DNA of 64,000 bases from Bradyrhizobium algeriense (GCF_003062295.1 NZ_PYCN01000007.1:1-64000); one strand, 5' to 3'. Positions 16,882 to 26,844 are shown, numbered from the stretch's first letter. A program made the numbers and translations. Notes: generated by a model from the letters alone, not told the origin.

Positions 16882-18990
16882 ATGCGCCCCACCTTGCTCA
16901 ATCCGCTGTTTGCACCGGTCACGACCCTTCCCGGCGTCGGACCGAAGCAGGACAAGCTGTTGCGCTATCTGCTGTCGCGCGATGAGACGCCGCGGCTGGT
17001 CGATCTGCTGCTGCATCTGCCCGCGAGCGTGATCGATCGCCGGGCGCAGCCGAAGATCCGCGAGGCGGTACAGGGAACCATGGTGACGCTGGAAGTCACC
17101 GTGGATCGCCACCGGCCGCCGCCGCCGCGCAATTCCCGCGCGCCCTACCTCGTCTACGCAAGCGACGATACCGGCGACGTGGTGCTGACGTTCTTCCGCG
17201 CCAAGCCCGGCTATGTCGAAAAGCTGCTGCCGGTCGGCGAGACGCGTTACGTTTCCGGTACGCTCCAGATGTATGACGGCATTCCGCAGATTGTGCATCC
17301 CGATCGCGTCGTGGATGAAGCAGCGTTTTCAAAACTGTCCGGCATCGATCCTGTCTATCCGCTTACCGAAGGTCTCGCGCTGGGTTCGCTCCGCCGGGCG
17401 ATCGCGCAGGCGCTACTAAAGCTGCCGGAACTGCCGGAATGGATCAGTCCGGAAGTGATCCGCCGATGCAGCTTTCCGCCGATCCGGGAAGCGCTGAACC
17501 GCGTCCATGTGCCGCTCGAACTCACCGACATTTTGCCCGATGGCCCGTTCTGGTCACGGCTCGCCTTCGACGAACTCTTGGCCGGTCAACTGGCGCTGGC
17601 GCTGGTGCGCGCGCAATTGCGGCGCCCGGCGGGCGACCGCAACGCCGGCGACGGTCGTCTGCGCCACAGGATCATTGACGCGCTGCCTTATGCCCTCACC
17701 AACTCGCAGCGCGAGGCGATGGCCGCCATCGCCGAGGATCTGCGCCAGCCGGTTAGGATGCTGCGGCTGCTGCAGGGCGACGTCGGCTCCGGCAAGACGG
17801 TGGTGGCGCTATTGGCCGCCGCCGCGGTTACGGAAGTCGGCAAGCAGGCCGCCCTGATGGCGCCGACCGAAATCCTCGCCCGCCAGCATATCAAGACCAT
17901 CACGCCGCTGGCCGAACGCGCCGGCCTGCGCGTGGCGATCCTGACCGGCCGCGAGAAGGGTAAGGAGCGCCGCGAGATACTGGCGCAGCTCGAAGCTGGC
18001 GAGATCGATTTCCTGGTTGGCACCCACGCGCTGATCCAGGACGACGTGATCTTCAAGGCGCTCGCGCTCGCCGTGGTCGACGAACAACACCGCTTCGGCG
18101 TGCGCGAACGGCTGGCGCTGACCAACAAGGGCGAAGCGGTCGACGTGCTGGTCCTGAGCGCGACGCCGATCCCCCGCACGCTGGTGCTCACATATTTCGG
18201 CGACATGGACGTCTCCGAGCTGCGCGAGAAGCCGGCCGGCCGCCAGCCGATCGAAACCCGCACCATATCGATGAGCCGCCTCGACGAGGTGACCGATGGC
18301 ATCGGCCGCGCGCTGCAGGCCGGCAAGCTGGTCTACTGGATCTGCCCGCTGGTGGAGGAATCCGAAGCCGAAGGGACCGAGCACCTCACCAACGCGACGG
18401 AGCGGTTTGAAAAGCTGCGGCAACGCTTCGGCGACAGGGTTGGTCTCGTCCACGGGCAGATGAAGGGCACGGAGAAGGACCGCGTGATGGCGCAATTCTC
18501 CGCCCACGAGATCGGGCTCCTGGTGGCGACCACGGTGGTCGAGGTCGGCGTCGACGTCCCGGCCGCGACCATCATGGTGATCGAGAACGCCGAGCGCTTC
18601 GGGCTCGCGCAATTGCACCAGCTGCGCGGCCGGATCGGGCGCGGCTCGGAGGCGTCTACCTGCCTGCTGCTCTACAAGGAGCCGCTCGGCGAAATGTCGA
18701 AGGCGCGGCTGAAGGTGATCCGCGAGACCACCGACGGTTTTCGGATCGCCGAGGAGGACCTGAAGCTGCGCGGCGAAGGCGACGTGCTCGGCATCCGCCA
18801 GAGCGGCCTGCCCGGCTATCGCATCGCCCGCTCCGACGTGCACGCGCAACTGATCACGCAGGCCCGCGACGAGGCGCTTCGGATCATGAAGGACAATCCA
18901 AAACTCAAGGGCGAGCGCGGCGAAGCGCTGCGCTGCCTGCTTTACCTGTACGAACGCGACGAGGCCGTGCCGCTGATCGGTGCGGGATAG
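16882..18990 (+). CDS. recG: ATP-dependent DNA helicase RecG
   Basis: This is a 702-residue branch-migrating helicase for stalled-fork repair and recombination. The N-terminal wedge domain (LPGVGPKQDKLLRYLLSRDE onward, with an OB fold near residues 50-140) precedes the helicase lobes. Lobe motifs are Walker A LLQGDVGSGKTVVALLAA, the DEQH box (VVDEQHRFGVRERLAL), LSATPIPRTLVLTYFGDMDVS and LHQLRGRIGRGSE. Length and motif order are normal. It is divergent from sdhE-mfd, another repair gene pair, with a REP element between. Confidence 0.97.
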   Translation: MRPTLLNPLFAPVTTLPGVGPKQDKLLRYLLSRDETPRLVDLLLHLPASVIDRRAQPKIREAVQGTMVTLEVTVDRHRPPPPRNSRAPYLVYASDDTGDVVLTFFRAKPGYVEKLLPVGETRYVSGTLQMYDGIPQIVHPDRVVDEAAFSKLSGIDPVYPLTEGLALGSLRRAIAQALLKLPELPEWISPEVIRRCSFPPIREALNRVHVPLELTDILPDGPFWSRLAFDELLAGQLALALVRAQLRRPAGDRNAGDGRLRHRIIDALPYALTNSQREAMAAIAEDLRQPVRMLRLLQGDVGSGKTVVALLAAAAVTEVGKQAALMAPTEILARQHIKTITPLAERAGLRVAILTGREKGKERREILAQLEAGEIDFLVGTHALIQDDVIFKALALAVVDEQHRFGVRERLALTNKGEAVDVLVLSATPIPRTLVLTYFGDMDVSELREKPAGRQPIETRTISMSRLDEVTDGIGRALQAGKLVYWICPLVEESEAEGTEHLTNATERFEKLRQRFGDRVGLVHGQMKGTEKDRVMAQFSAHEIGLLVATTVVEVGVDVPAATIMVIENAERFGLAQLHQLRGRIGRGSEASTCLLLYKEPLGEMSKARLKVIRETTDGFRIAEEDLKLRGEGDVLGIRQSGLPGYRIARSDVHAQLITQARDEALRIMKDNPKLKGERGEALRCLLYLYERDEAVPLIGAG

Positions 18991-19051
18991 CGCGCTCCGG
19001 CGGCGGCGATGCGAAGCCGGTAGTGCTCGGTGCCCTCGACGATCTTGTCGA

Positions 19052-19927
19052 TCAACGCCTCCAGCGCCCAGAATTTTTCGTGGACATCGAAGGTGACGGC
19101 GCGGCTGTGTCGGTGCAGGCAAACGTGCCGAGACGCCGGTGGTAGAGCTTTGCGAGCTTCGGATAGCCCATCGGTTCGGCCATCGCCGACAGCGCGAGGT
19201 AGACGGAAAGCTCGTCCGCCAGCGCCGGATGGGCGGCCGCCTCGGTCATCAGCCACTGGTAGAGATCGGGATGAAAGTTCGTGAACACGCCGGTAAAGCC
19301 GCGCGAACCGGCTTTCATCGCCTCATAGGCAATCGCCGCATTGGCGTTGACGATGGCGAGCGGCGTGCCTCTCGTCAGCGCCACCCGGCGCTTTACCGTT
19401 TCGAGGTCGCAGGAGACGTCCTTGAGGATGACGAAGCGGCCGGTACCCGCGCAGAAGGTCAGTTCATCGTCGGTGAGCAGACGGCGATAGGGCGCCGGGC
19501 ACTCGTAGAGGCCGAGGGGAATTTGCTTCGGCAGCCGCGCGAGGAGCCAGGTCAGATCGTCGATGAACTTGCCGCCGCCTTCCCGCCTGGCGTCGAGACG
19601 GTTGGTGACGAGCACCATGCCGTCGACCCCGGTCGCGGCAATCGCGGTCAATTCGGCAAGCTGGTCTTCCAGGCTCTCGCTGATGTGGCCGGAAGCGATC
19701 ACCGGCACGCGGCCCGCTGCGGCTTGTCTGACGAAGTAGGCGAGTTCAACCCGTTCTTCCAGGTTGAGATATTGCATCTCGCTGGACTGACAGACCGCAA
19801 ACAGCGCGTCGGAACCATTGTCGATGTACCATTCCACCAGCCGGCCGAGGCCCGGATAGTCGATCTTGCCGTTCGCAGTGAACGGCGTGATCATCACGGG
19901 AATGATGCCTTCGATCTTCTTCGACAC
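19052..19927 (-). CDS. DapA-like (dihydrodipicolinate synthase family) lyase with frameshifted C-terminus
   Basis: The protein is a class I aldolase-type TIM barrel: GIIPVMITPFTANGKIDYPGLGRLVEWYIDNGSDALFA at the start, LGLYECPAPYRRLL with the Tyr position, and FVILKDVSCD with the Schiff-base lysine. The subgroup is unclear, and lysine DapA itself is unlikely. After YHRRLGTFACTD the frame degenerates into PSPSMSTKNSGRWRR. The neighbouring frame instead reads VTFDVHEKFWALEALIDKI and continues with a normal helical C-terminus to a stop at 18942. A single-base loss near 19095-19110 would explain this. It starts at GTG and lies 7 bp after the DUF502 gene. Confidence 0.7.
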   Translation of the reverse strand: MSKKIEGIIPVMITPFTANGKIDYPGLGRLVEWYIDNGSDALFAVCQSSEMQYLNLEERVELAYFVRQAAAGRVPVIASGHISESLEDQLAELTAIAATGVDGMVLVTNRLDARREGGGKFIDDLTWLLARLPKQIPLGLYECPAPYRRLLTDDELTFCAGTGRFVILKDVSCDLETVKRRVALTRGTPLAIVNANAAIAYEAMKAGSRGFTGVFTNFHPDLYQWLMTEAAAHPALADELSVYLALSAMAEPMGYPKLAKLYHRRLGTFACTDTAAPSPSMSTKNSGRWRR

Positions 19928-19934
19928 GGAGACC

Positions 19935-20717
19935 CTACTCCACCTTCACCTTCGCCGGAGCCGGCGCCAGCGCGGCCGAATTGGCCACACGCGCCGCGTT
20001 CGCCATGCCGGCCAGCGCGCCGTTGCGTTTCTGTTGATCGGAGCCGGGCTGCACCACGCCGGCAGACATGATCAGGGTCGCGGCGTCTTCGGTGCTCATG
20101 TCGACTTCGATGATCTTGCTCTTCGGGACGTAGAAGAAGAAGCCCGTGGTCGGGTTCGGCGCGCAGGGCAGGAACACCGAGATATGCTCCTCCTGGCCGG
20201 GAAGCTGGCTGGCGATGTTCACGCTCGGCGACTGCGAGATCAAAACGATCGACCACATGCCCGGCGAGGGAAATTCGACCAGGCCGACCTTGCGAAAGCT
20301 CGACCCCTTGCCCGAGAACAGCGTCTCGAACACCTGCTTCAGGCCGCGATAGATCGCGCGCACCACCGGCATGCGGCCGAGCAGGCGTTCGCCGAGATCG
20401 ACCAGCGTCCGCCCGATCAGGTTGGCGGTGAGGAAACCGAGCAGCGTCAGCGCGATCACGGCGACGATCAGCCCCGACCCGGGCAGGCCGAATGGCAGGT
20501 AGGTTTCCGGCCGGTAGACCGTCGGCACGAACGGACGGACGATGCTGTCGACCCAGTTCACGAACCACCAGGTCAAATAGAGCGTGATCGCGACCGGCCC
20601 TGCGACAATCAGTCCGGTCAGGAAATAGTTCCGGAAACGGGCCATCAGCCCGGCATGGTGCGCGTCCGGCAGGGGTTCCTCCGGGGACGCGGTCGGGGGC
20701 AGTTCTTCGCGGTTCAT
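19935..20717 (-). CDS. DUF502 family inner-membrane protein
   Basis: The 260-residue protein has two membrane helices near the N-terminus (YFLTGLIVAGPVAITLYLTWWFV and SGLIVAVIALTLLGFLTANLIG) and the DUF502 core (RMPVVRAIYRGLKQVFETLFSGKGSSFRKV...VFLPCAPNPTTGFFFYV). The molecular role is not established. In Myxococcus and Ralstonia relatives it is an uncharacterised membrane protein. Its stop lies 7 bp before the DapA-like GTG start, so the two probably share a transcript. Confidence 0.85.
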   Translation of the reverse strand: MNREELPPTASPEEPLPDAHHAGLMARFRNYFLTGLIVAGPVAITLYLTWWFVNWVDSIVRPFVPTVYRPETYLPFGLPGSGLIVAVIALTLLGFLTANLIGRTLVDLGERLLGRMPVVRAIYRGLKQVFETLFSGKGSSFRKVGLVEFPSPGMWSIVLISQSPSVNIASQLPGQEEHISVFLPCAPNPTTGFFFYVPKSKIIEVDMSTEDAATLIMSAGVVQPGSDQQKRNGALAGMANAARVANSAALAPAPAKVKVE

Positions 20718-20862
20718 CGTGGTTCCAGGTCAGGGCAGCCGAACTCGACATTCGGGCGCGATCGGACGCAAAACCGGGTCCCACTTTTGCTGATCGCGCC
20801 TATGCCAGCTAAGCCATCCTAGCAGGTTTTTGAAGGGCCAGCGTGACAGTCGATTGACTTGA

Positions 20863-22689
20863 CTATTCGACCGTTACCGATTTGGCGAGATTTCGCGGCT
20901 GATCGACGTCGGTCCCCATCACCACGGCGGTATGGTAGGCCAGCAGCTGCACCGGGACGGCGTAGACCATCGGGGTGAACGCCGCCGCCATGTCGGGCAG
21001 CACGATGGTGACCAGGGATTCGATGGTGGCTTCCGCCGCCCCCTTGGCGTCGGTCATCAGGATGATGTTGCCGCCACGGGCTGCGACTTCCTGCATGTTG
21101 GAGACGGTCTTCTCGAACACCCGGTCGAACGGCGCGATCACCACGACCGGCATGTTTTCGTCGATCAGCGCGATCGGCCCGTGCTTGAGTTCGCCGGCGG
21201 CATAGCCCTCGGCGTGAATGTAGGAAATTTCCTTCAGCTTCAGCGCGCCTTCCAGCGCCAGGGGATAGCTGGTGCCGCGGCCGAGATAGAGCACGTCCTT
21301 TGATTTCGAGATGTCGCGCGCCAGTTTTTCGATCTGCGGTTCTGCTGTCAGCGCCGCCGCCATCAGGCGGGGAATCTCAACGAGGCCGTGGACGAGTTTG
21401 GTTTCGTCCTCCTCCGACAACTCGCCGCGCGCCTTGCCGGCGGCGACCGCGAGCGAGGCCAGCACCATCAACTGGCAGGTGAACGCCTTGGTCGAGGCGA
21501 CGCCGATTTCGGGACCGGCCAGCGTCTGCAGCACGGTTTCGCTTTCGCGCGCGATCGTCGAGGTCGGCACGTTGACCACCGATACGGTGTGCACGCCCTC
21601 GGCCTTGGCGTAGCGCAGCGCGGCCAGCGTGTCGGCGGTCTCGCCCGACTGCGAAATGAAGATCGCGAGATCGCCCTTGCGCAAGGGCGCCTCGCGGTAG
21701 CGGAACTCCGAGGCGACATCGACTTCGACGGGTACGCGCGCGAACCGCTCGAACCAGTATTTGGCGACGTAGCCGGCATAGCTCGCGGTGCCGCAGGCGG
21801 TGATCGAAATGCGCTGGATGTCCTTGAAGTCGAACGGCAGCTTGACCGGCAACATCACGCGCTCGCTCGCCATGTCGACGTAGCGCGCCAGTGTATGGCC
21901 GACCACTTCCGGCTGTTCGTGGATTTCCTTGGCCATGAAGTGGCGGTAGTTCGCCTTGTCGACCAGCGAGGTCGAGGCCGTGTGCTTGACCGCGTCGCGG
22001 CGAACGATCGCGTTGTTCTTGTCGTAGACGGTCGCGCCCTTGCGCGTCAGCACCACCCAGTCGCCGTCTTCGAGATAGCTGATCGTATCGGTGAACGGCC
22101 CGAGCGCGATCGCATCCGACCCCAGATACATTTCGCCGTCGCCGTGACCGATCGCCAGCGGCGGGCCGTTGCGGGCGCCGATCATCAGGTCGTCGTCGCC
22201 TGAGAAGATGAACCCGAGCGCGAACGCGCCGCGCAGTTCCGACAGCGCCGCCCTCACCGCCTCGACCGGCTTGATGCCCTGCTGCAGCAAATTGTCGACC
22301 AGGTGCAGAACGATCTCGGTATCGGTTTCGGTCTTGAACACCACCCCCTTTTTCTCGAGCGCTTCGCGCAACTCGCGGAAATTCTCGATGATGCCGTTGT
22401 GAACAACGGCGACGCGATCGGTCGCATGCGGATGCGCGTTGTTCTCGGTCGGCTTGCCGTGGGTTGCCCAGCGGGTGTGCCCGATTCCGGTGTTGCCCTT
22501 GAGCGGTTCGGCATCCAGCCGCTTTTCGAGGTTCTTCAGCTTGCCCTCGGCGCGGCGTCGCGCAAGGCGGCCGCCTTCCAGCGTGGCAACGCCTGCGGAA
22601 TCATAGCCGCGATATTCAAGCCGCTTGAGTGAATCCACCAACTGCTCCGCGACCGGAGCTTTCCCAAGAATGCCGACAATTCCGCACAT
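20863..22689 (-). CDS. glmS: Glutamine--fructose-6-phosphate aminotransferase (isomerizing)
   Basis: The 608-residue enzyme makes glucosamine-6-phosphate, the first step to UDP-GlcNAc. The N-terminal Ntn-hydrolase domain starts MCGIVGILG with Cys2 as nucleophile. Two SIS domains follow (SITACGTASYAGYVAKYW and LGRGTSYPLALEGALKLKEISYIHAEGYAAGELKHGPIALI), and the tail DQPRNLAKSVTVE is the family C-terminus. The start was fixed by the obligatory Cys2. Six more open codons upstream are excluded. It is normally next to glmU, but here 2.6 kb separates them. Confidence 0.97.
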   Translation of the reverse strand: MCGIVGILGKAPVAEQLVDSLKRLEYRGYDSAGVATLEGGRLARRRAEGKLKNLEKRLDAEPLKGNTGIGHTRWATHGKPTENNAHPHATDRVAVVHNGIIENFRELREALEKKGVVFKTETDTEIVLHLVDNLLQQGIKPVEAVRAALSELRGAFALGFIFSGDDDLMIGARNGPPLAIGHGDGEMYLGSDAIALGPFTDTISYLEDGDWVVLTRKGATVYDKNNAIVRRDAVKHTASTSLVDKANYRHFMAKEIHEQPEVVGHTLARYVDMASERVMLPVKLPFDFKDIQRISITACGTASYAGYVAKYWFERFARVPVEVDVASEFRYREAPLRKGDLAIFISQSGETADTLAALRYAKAEGVHTVSVVNVPTSTIARESETVLQTLAGPEIGVASTKAFTCQLMVLASLAVAAGKARGELSEEDETKLVHGLVEIPRLMAAALTAEPQIEKLARDISKSKDVLYLGRGTSYPLALEGALKLKEISYIHAEGYAAGELKHGPIALIDENMPVVVIAPFDRVFEKTVSNMQEVAARGGNIILMTDAKGAAEATIESLVTIVLPDMAAAFTPMVYAVPVQLLAYHTAVVMGTDVDQPRNLAKSVTVE

Positions 22690-22784
22690 GCGGTTCAATT
22701 TCCCCAAATCGACGAATAGCGTCGCAACCCGCTAGTCTCTTAACGAGAAATGAAGTCCGACAGATACTCAATAATTGTTGCGTA

Positions 22785-22808
22785 TTGCGACAGTCTTAAG
22801 CGGAAAGC
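22785..22808 (+). repeat. Left copy of 24-bp imperfect direct repeat flanking the glmU-glmS insertion
   Basis: TTGCGACAGTCTTAAGCGGA plus AAGC matches 25277-25300 (TTGCGACAGTCCTAAGCCGA plus AAGC) at 22 of 24 positions in the same orientation. The two copies bracket the exported-protein and tctC-like genes. Confidence 0.6.
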
Positions 22809-23152
22809 GTAACGGCCAGCCTAACCAGGGATTACCCTGTCACATCTGCGAGGCGTACGGGCCATGCCGCCAGGGCGCAGGCCTCACTTGGGCCGATGCT
22901 TGATCCGATGGGTGTCTGGCGCGATCCGTGATGCGGACGCAGCCATCAACCGAAGAAACGGGCGCGGTACGAGCACAGTAGCTGAAAGCGACCAATCAAA
23001 GACGTTGGCAGCTGCCGCTGCCAAAAAAATTGCTCTGCATCTTGACGACCGGCCGGCTAATGGGTGTCACCGTAATCCCGTAATTCGATCGACCGCGCGG
23101 ACACGTTGACGGTGCCCTTGACGACTTGCAGGGCTAATCGGGATGCGGAACC

Positions 23153-23166
23153 ATGATTTAGATCAA
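23153..23166 (+). promoter_or_regulatory. Candidate FixK/FNR-type box with one mismatch
   Basis: ATGATTTAGATCAA differs from the symmetric TTGAT-N4-ATCAA site at one position. It lies about 160 bp upstream of the exported-protein start at 23326. It is weak evidence on its own. Confidence 0.3.
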
Positions 23167-23325
23167 GATGGTCGCTCGACAGTCGCCCAAGGAATTCGCA
23201 CAGTAAAGTTGCTCAACCCGTTTTTCTGGGCTGGACGCTTCGCGGCCGGGTCGCCGCGCTGGTGTCGGCCACCGCGATCCCAACCCCGCCGCCGCTTGCT
23301 GTTCGGTGATCTGGAGCATGTCACC

Positions 23326-23904
23326 ATGAAACGCCGTCTCGCTGCTTTCGCAATCGTCGCCAGCCTGTACGCACCGGTTGCGCCCGCCAACGATGCCTTG
23401 GAAGCCAAGGTGCGGGCCTACGTTCCGGTCGTCTCCCTCGCCAAAGTATGTGACATCAGGATCAATGACGCCACCGCGGGTGACCACCGCGCCATGCTCG
23501 AAGCGGTGAAATCCGACCCGAACGCCAACAAGCTCGCCTACCGCCTCCATTACGAAACGCAGACGGCCTACATCAAGGCCCGCGACGGAGGTCAACGGGT
23601 CGCCTTCTGCAGGGACTTCATCGCAGCCAACAGCCAATACGCCAAGGCGCGCTTCACCGCCGTGGTCGAGGACCACATGAGCGACGTCAGCACTGGTGTG
23701 CAGAAAGCGATTGCCCACAACGTCTGCGGTGCGCCCCCCGTCAAGCTATCCAAGGCCGACTGGAAGCCGTACGCGCACATCAAGAAGATGCTTCAGACCG
23801 AGCATAAGCTGGCCAAGGAAAACGCCGAGACGAACGGCTGGAACGTCACCGAGGAAACGGCGGCGGTCACGGAACAGTTCTGCGCGGCGGTAAAAACCCG
23901 ATGA
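23326..23904 (+). CDS. Small exported protein of unknown function
   Basis: The 192-residue product begins MKRRLAAFAIVASLYAPVAP, a plausible signal peptide cut near APAND. The mature part is charged and mostly helical, with three cysteines (VCDIRI, AFCRDF, NVCGAP) plus one near the C-terminus (EQFCAA). No family was recognised. A GGAG lies about 10 bp before the ATG. The 61 open codons upstream in the same frame look non-coding. It lies between glmS and the tctC-like gene inside the direct-repeat-bounded segment. Confidence 0.65.
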   Translation: MKRRLAAFAIVASLYAPVAPANDALEAKVRAYVPVVSLAKVCDIRINDATAGDHRAMLEAVKSDPNANKLAYRLHYETQTAYIKARDGGQRVAFCRDFIAANSQYAKARFTAVVEDHMSDVSTGVQKAIAHNVCGAPPVKLSKADWKPYAHIKKMLQTEHKLAKENAETNGWNVTEETAAVTEQFCAAVKTR

Positions 23905-24082
23905 GCATCAGCGCCGCCAATTGTCCGAGCCCGCTGATGCGTCTTTCCATTACGGTGACAGTGCTGGACTGCACCCCATCAGTGAGACACGATAATTTCT
24001 GTGACAGGTTGTCCCTGAGGTTGACCGATGACGGACAAGATGGCGATCAGAACGTTTCCGACGGCGTACAAATCGAAGGCAC

Positions 24083-25060
24083 TCAAGGCACCTTGATCCC
24101 GGCACGCTCGATCACACGTGCGTACCCTGCGCGCTCCTTGGCGAGCGCCTCGGCGTAGGCCGGACCGGGCAGTTCGGTCTGGAGTACACCAAACTTTTCG
24201 AGTGCGGTGCGGACTTCGGGGATCTTGCCGACCGCGACAAGCTCTTCAATGAGGTTCTTCACGATGTCGGGCGGCATGTTGGCGGGGCCGACCCAGCCGA
24301 ATGCCGGCATCAGTTCGAAGCCCGGTAGGGTCGCGGCTGTCGGCTCGATCTCCTTGGCGAGCGGATAGGGCCCAGGCGACGTGATCGAGACGGCACGCAG
24401 CTTGCCGCCTTTCACCTGCTCGTATGCCACGGCGAAGTTGTCGCAGGCGAGCCGGATCTGACCACCAATCAGATCCTGGATGCTGATGTTCGATGCGCGG
24501 TAGGAGACGGCCGTCATCTTGACCCCCGCGGCGTCCTCCAGCATCGCGCCGCAGATATGCTGCGTCGTGCCGGGGCCGGATGTCGCATACGGCGTCTCCG
24601 GGTTTGCCTTCAGCCAGGCGATCAGCTCCGGCATGGTGTTGGCCGGGACGGAAGGGTTGACGAGCCAGATGTTCGGCTGTGCTGCCATGCCATAGAGGTA
24701 GGTGAAGTCTTTCTCGACGTTGTAGGGGATCTTGTCCTTGATCAGGATCGGATTGATGGCGATTCCACCGGAGGTCGCCACCGCAATGGTGTAGCCGTCC
24801 GGCGCCGCGCGCGTCATCGCGTGCAGGCCGTTGACCCCGCCCGCACCGGCCTTGTTCTCGACGACGAACTGCTGGCCGAGCCGCTTCGTCAGTTGCTCTG
24901 CAAAAATGCGCGCCATGACGTCCGTGTTGCCGCCGGCGGCGAACGGTACGATGATCGTCACGGGCCTCGATGGCCACTTGTCTTGAGCCGTCGCAGCGCC
25001 AGCGAGCAAGCCGAGCGTCGAGGCCACCACGGCGAGTCTTGCGAGAATACGGTACAGCAT
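24083..25060 (-). CDS. Tripartite tricarboxylate transporter (Bug/TctC family) substrate-binding protein
   Basis: The 325-residue periplasmic receptor has a signal peptide (ILARLAVVASTLGLLAGAATAQD) and then WPSRPVTIIVPFAAGGNTDVMARIFAEQLTKRLGQQFVVENKAGAGG, the diagnostic Bug N-terminal ligand loop. HAMTRAAPDGYTI follows. These receptors bind organic acids. No tctA or tctB gene is near, so it is an orphan receptor. A GGAGAAC ribosome site precedes the ATG at 25058-25060. It is convergent with the small exported protein inside the glmU-glmS insertion. Confidence 0.9.
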   Translation of the reverse strand: MLYRILARLAVVASTLGLLAGAATAQDKWPSRPVTIIVPFAAGGNTDVMARIFAEQLTKRLGQQFVVENKAGAGGVNGLHAMTRAAPDGYTIAVATSGGIAINPILIKDKIPYNVEKDFTYLYGMAAQPNIWLVNPSVPANTMPELIAWLKANPETPYATSGPGTTQHICGAMLEDAAGVKMTAVSYRASNISIQDLIGGQIRLACDNFAVAYEQVKGGKLRAVSITSPGPYPLAKEIEPTAATLPGFELMPAFGWVGPANMPPDIVKNLIEELVAVGKIPEVRTALEKFGVLQTELPGPAYAEALAKERAGYARVIERAGIKVP

Positions 25061-25276
25061 TTTGTTCTCCGGCCTCTGACGAGTTGCATTGCAGCAAGAA
25101 AGTCGGTCAGCCCGAGGATCGACTGGTCGTTCCGAAGGATATTTTGCCAGACGTAAATATGTCAATGACGCGTAGGATTTCGAACCCTTCCCGTGGTCCT
25201 TTGGGTCCGAGAGGTCAAATTCACAGGGGGCGACTCTCGCTAATCCTTCAACTCTTGACGATAACCATATTGCGGC

Positions 25277-25300
25277 TTGCGACAGTCCTAAGCCGAAAGC
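25277..25300 (+). repeat. Right copy of 24-bp imperfect direct repeat
   Basis: See the copy at 22785-22808, which it matches at 22 of 24 positions. This copy lies 17 bp past the glmU stop codon on that gene's transcript. Confidence 0.6.
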
Positions 25301-25316
25301 TTAGCAAGCCCCGCGC

Positions 25317-26675
25317 TCACCCCTCTTTCGGAGCCTTCGCCCGCATCTTCATCTCGCGATACCTTGCCGCCCCGCCCTCGCGGTTGCTCTGCGGGCTGCG
25401 CTCCACGGCCATCGCGTCGTCGGGCACGTCCTTGGTGATGACGGAGCCCGAGCCGATATAGGCGCCGTTGCCGATTTTCACCGGCGCTACCAGCGAGGAG
25501 TTGGTGCCGATGAACGCGCCGGTGCCGATCGTGGTCTTATGCTTGAAGAAGCCATCGTAATTGCAGGTGATAGTGCCGGCGCCGAGATTGGCGTTGGCGC
25601 CGACATGGGCGTCGCCGACATAGGAGAGATGGTTGACCTTGGCGCCCGCCTCTAACGTCGCGGCCTTGGTCTCCACGAAATTGCCGATGCGAACGCCCTC
25701 GCCGAGCGAGGTGCCGGGGCGCAGGCGCGCATAGGGGCCGACGGAGGCTTTCTTTCCGATCGAGGCCTGCACGATGTGCGAGAACGAATGGATCACCGCG
25801 CCATCGGCGATGGTGACGCCGGGGCCGATCACCACGAACGGCTCGATGGTGACGTCGTTGCCGAACGTGGTGTCGGCGGCGAGATAGACCGTCTCCGGCG
25901 CGATCAGCGTCACGCCGGCGTCGAGGGCTGCCTTGCGCAGCCGCGCCTGCATCACCGCTTCGGCTTCGGCGAGCTGGCTCTTGTTGTTGATGCCGCGCAC
26001 TTCGTCTTCGCTGGTTTCGATCACGACGGCCTCCAATCCCATTTCCCTGACAATAGCGACGGCATCGACCAGATAATACTCGCCCTTGCTGTTGGCGTTG
26101 CCGATCCGGTCGAGAATTTCCAGCGCGCGGCGGCCGTCAAACGCCATCACGCCGGCATTGCACAGCGTCACCTTGCGCTCTTCTTCGGTCGCGTCGGCAT
26201 GCTCGCGGATTGTCACCAGGCGGCCGCCCTCGAGCAGCAGCCGCCCATAGCCGGTGGGGTCCGCGGCACGGAAGCCGAGCACGGCAAGGGCTGCGCCCTG
26301 CTCCAGCGGCGCGCGCAGCCGCGTAAAGGTTTCTGCCGAAATCAGCGGCGTGTCGCCGAACGCCACCAGCAGATCGTCGGCGCCGCGGGCGATGGCGTCG
26401 CGGGCGGCGAGCACGGCATGGGCCGTGCCGAGGCGCTCGGCCTGAATGAACGTTGCTGCATCGGTGCGGATGCGCGCGACCTCGTCGGTGACCGCCTTGT
26501 GGTCCGGCCCGATCACGACCGCCAGCGCAGCGCCCGTTCCGTGCGGGGCCGCGTCCAGCACATGCGCCAGCAGCGACTGGCCGGCGACCGGGTGCAACAC
26601 CTTCGGCAGCGAGGATCGCATGCGCGTCCCCTCGCCGGCCGCAAGCACGACAGTCAGGCTGGATCGAGCGGTCAT
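25317..26675 (-). CDS. glmU: Bifunctional UDP-N-acetylglucosamine pyrophosphorylase / glucosamine-1-phosphate acetyltransferase
   Basis: The 452-residue enzyme completes UDP-GlcNAc synthesis for peptidoglycan and LPS. The N-terminal uridylyltransferase has [25 protein letters not shown]. The C-terminal left-handed beta-helix carries hexapeptide repeats ([24 protein letters not shown] onward) with the acetyltransferase segment [26 protein letters not shown]. The start was set at MTARSSLT. An upstream open extension is not family-like. It lies upstream of glmS in transcription order but is separated by the insertion. Confidence 0.96.
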   Translation of the reverse strand: MTARSSLTVVLAAGEGTRMRSSLPKVLHPVAGQSLLAHVLDAAPHGTGAALAVVIGPDHKAVTDEVARIRTDAATFIQAERLGTAHAVLAARDAIARGADDLLVAFGDTPLISAETFTRLRAPLEQGAALAVLGFRAADPTGYGRLLLEGGRLVTIREHADATEEERKVTLCNAGVMAFDGRRALEILDRIGNANSKGEYYLVDAVAIVREMGLEAVVIETSEDEVRGINNKSQLAEAEAVMQARLRKAALDAGVTLIAPETVYLAADTTFGNDVTIEPFVVIGPGVTIADGAVIHSFSHIVQASIGKKASVGPYARLRPGTSLGEGVRIGNFVETKAATLEAGAKVNHLSYVGDAHVGANANLGAGTITCNYDGFFKHKTTIGTGAFIGTNSSLVAPVKIGNGAYIGSGSVITKDVPDDAMAVERSPQSNREGGAARYREMKMRAKAPKEG

Positions 26676-26844
26676 TCTATTCCCTAGCGGACAATACGGA
26701 TGGGCGCCGGCCGTCTTTAATTGTTTTCCCCCGGAGATCAAACCGATTCGCCGCCCCGAAAAGGTCCGGATTCAAGTGGCCGGCGCTTTTCCTGTTAATG
26801 TTTGCCGTGTGATTCGGCAGGGCCTTGAGGAGGGCCAGGGGCGC

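Larger units (their letters stand above)
22690..23325. other. Gene-free stretch upstream of glmS
   Basis: No convincing coding sequence is present. The stretch holds the left copy of a 24-bp imperfect direct repeat (22785-22808) and a FixK/FNR-like box at 23153-23166. The rest has no recognised structure. Confidence 0.4.

Noticed and set aside
22690..22860. glmS leader ribozyme
   Set aside because: The sequence lacks the known core, and such ribozymes are confined mainly to Gram-positive bacteria.
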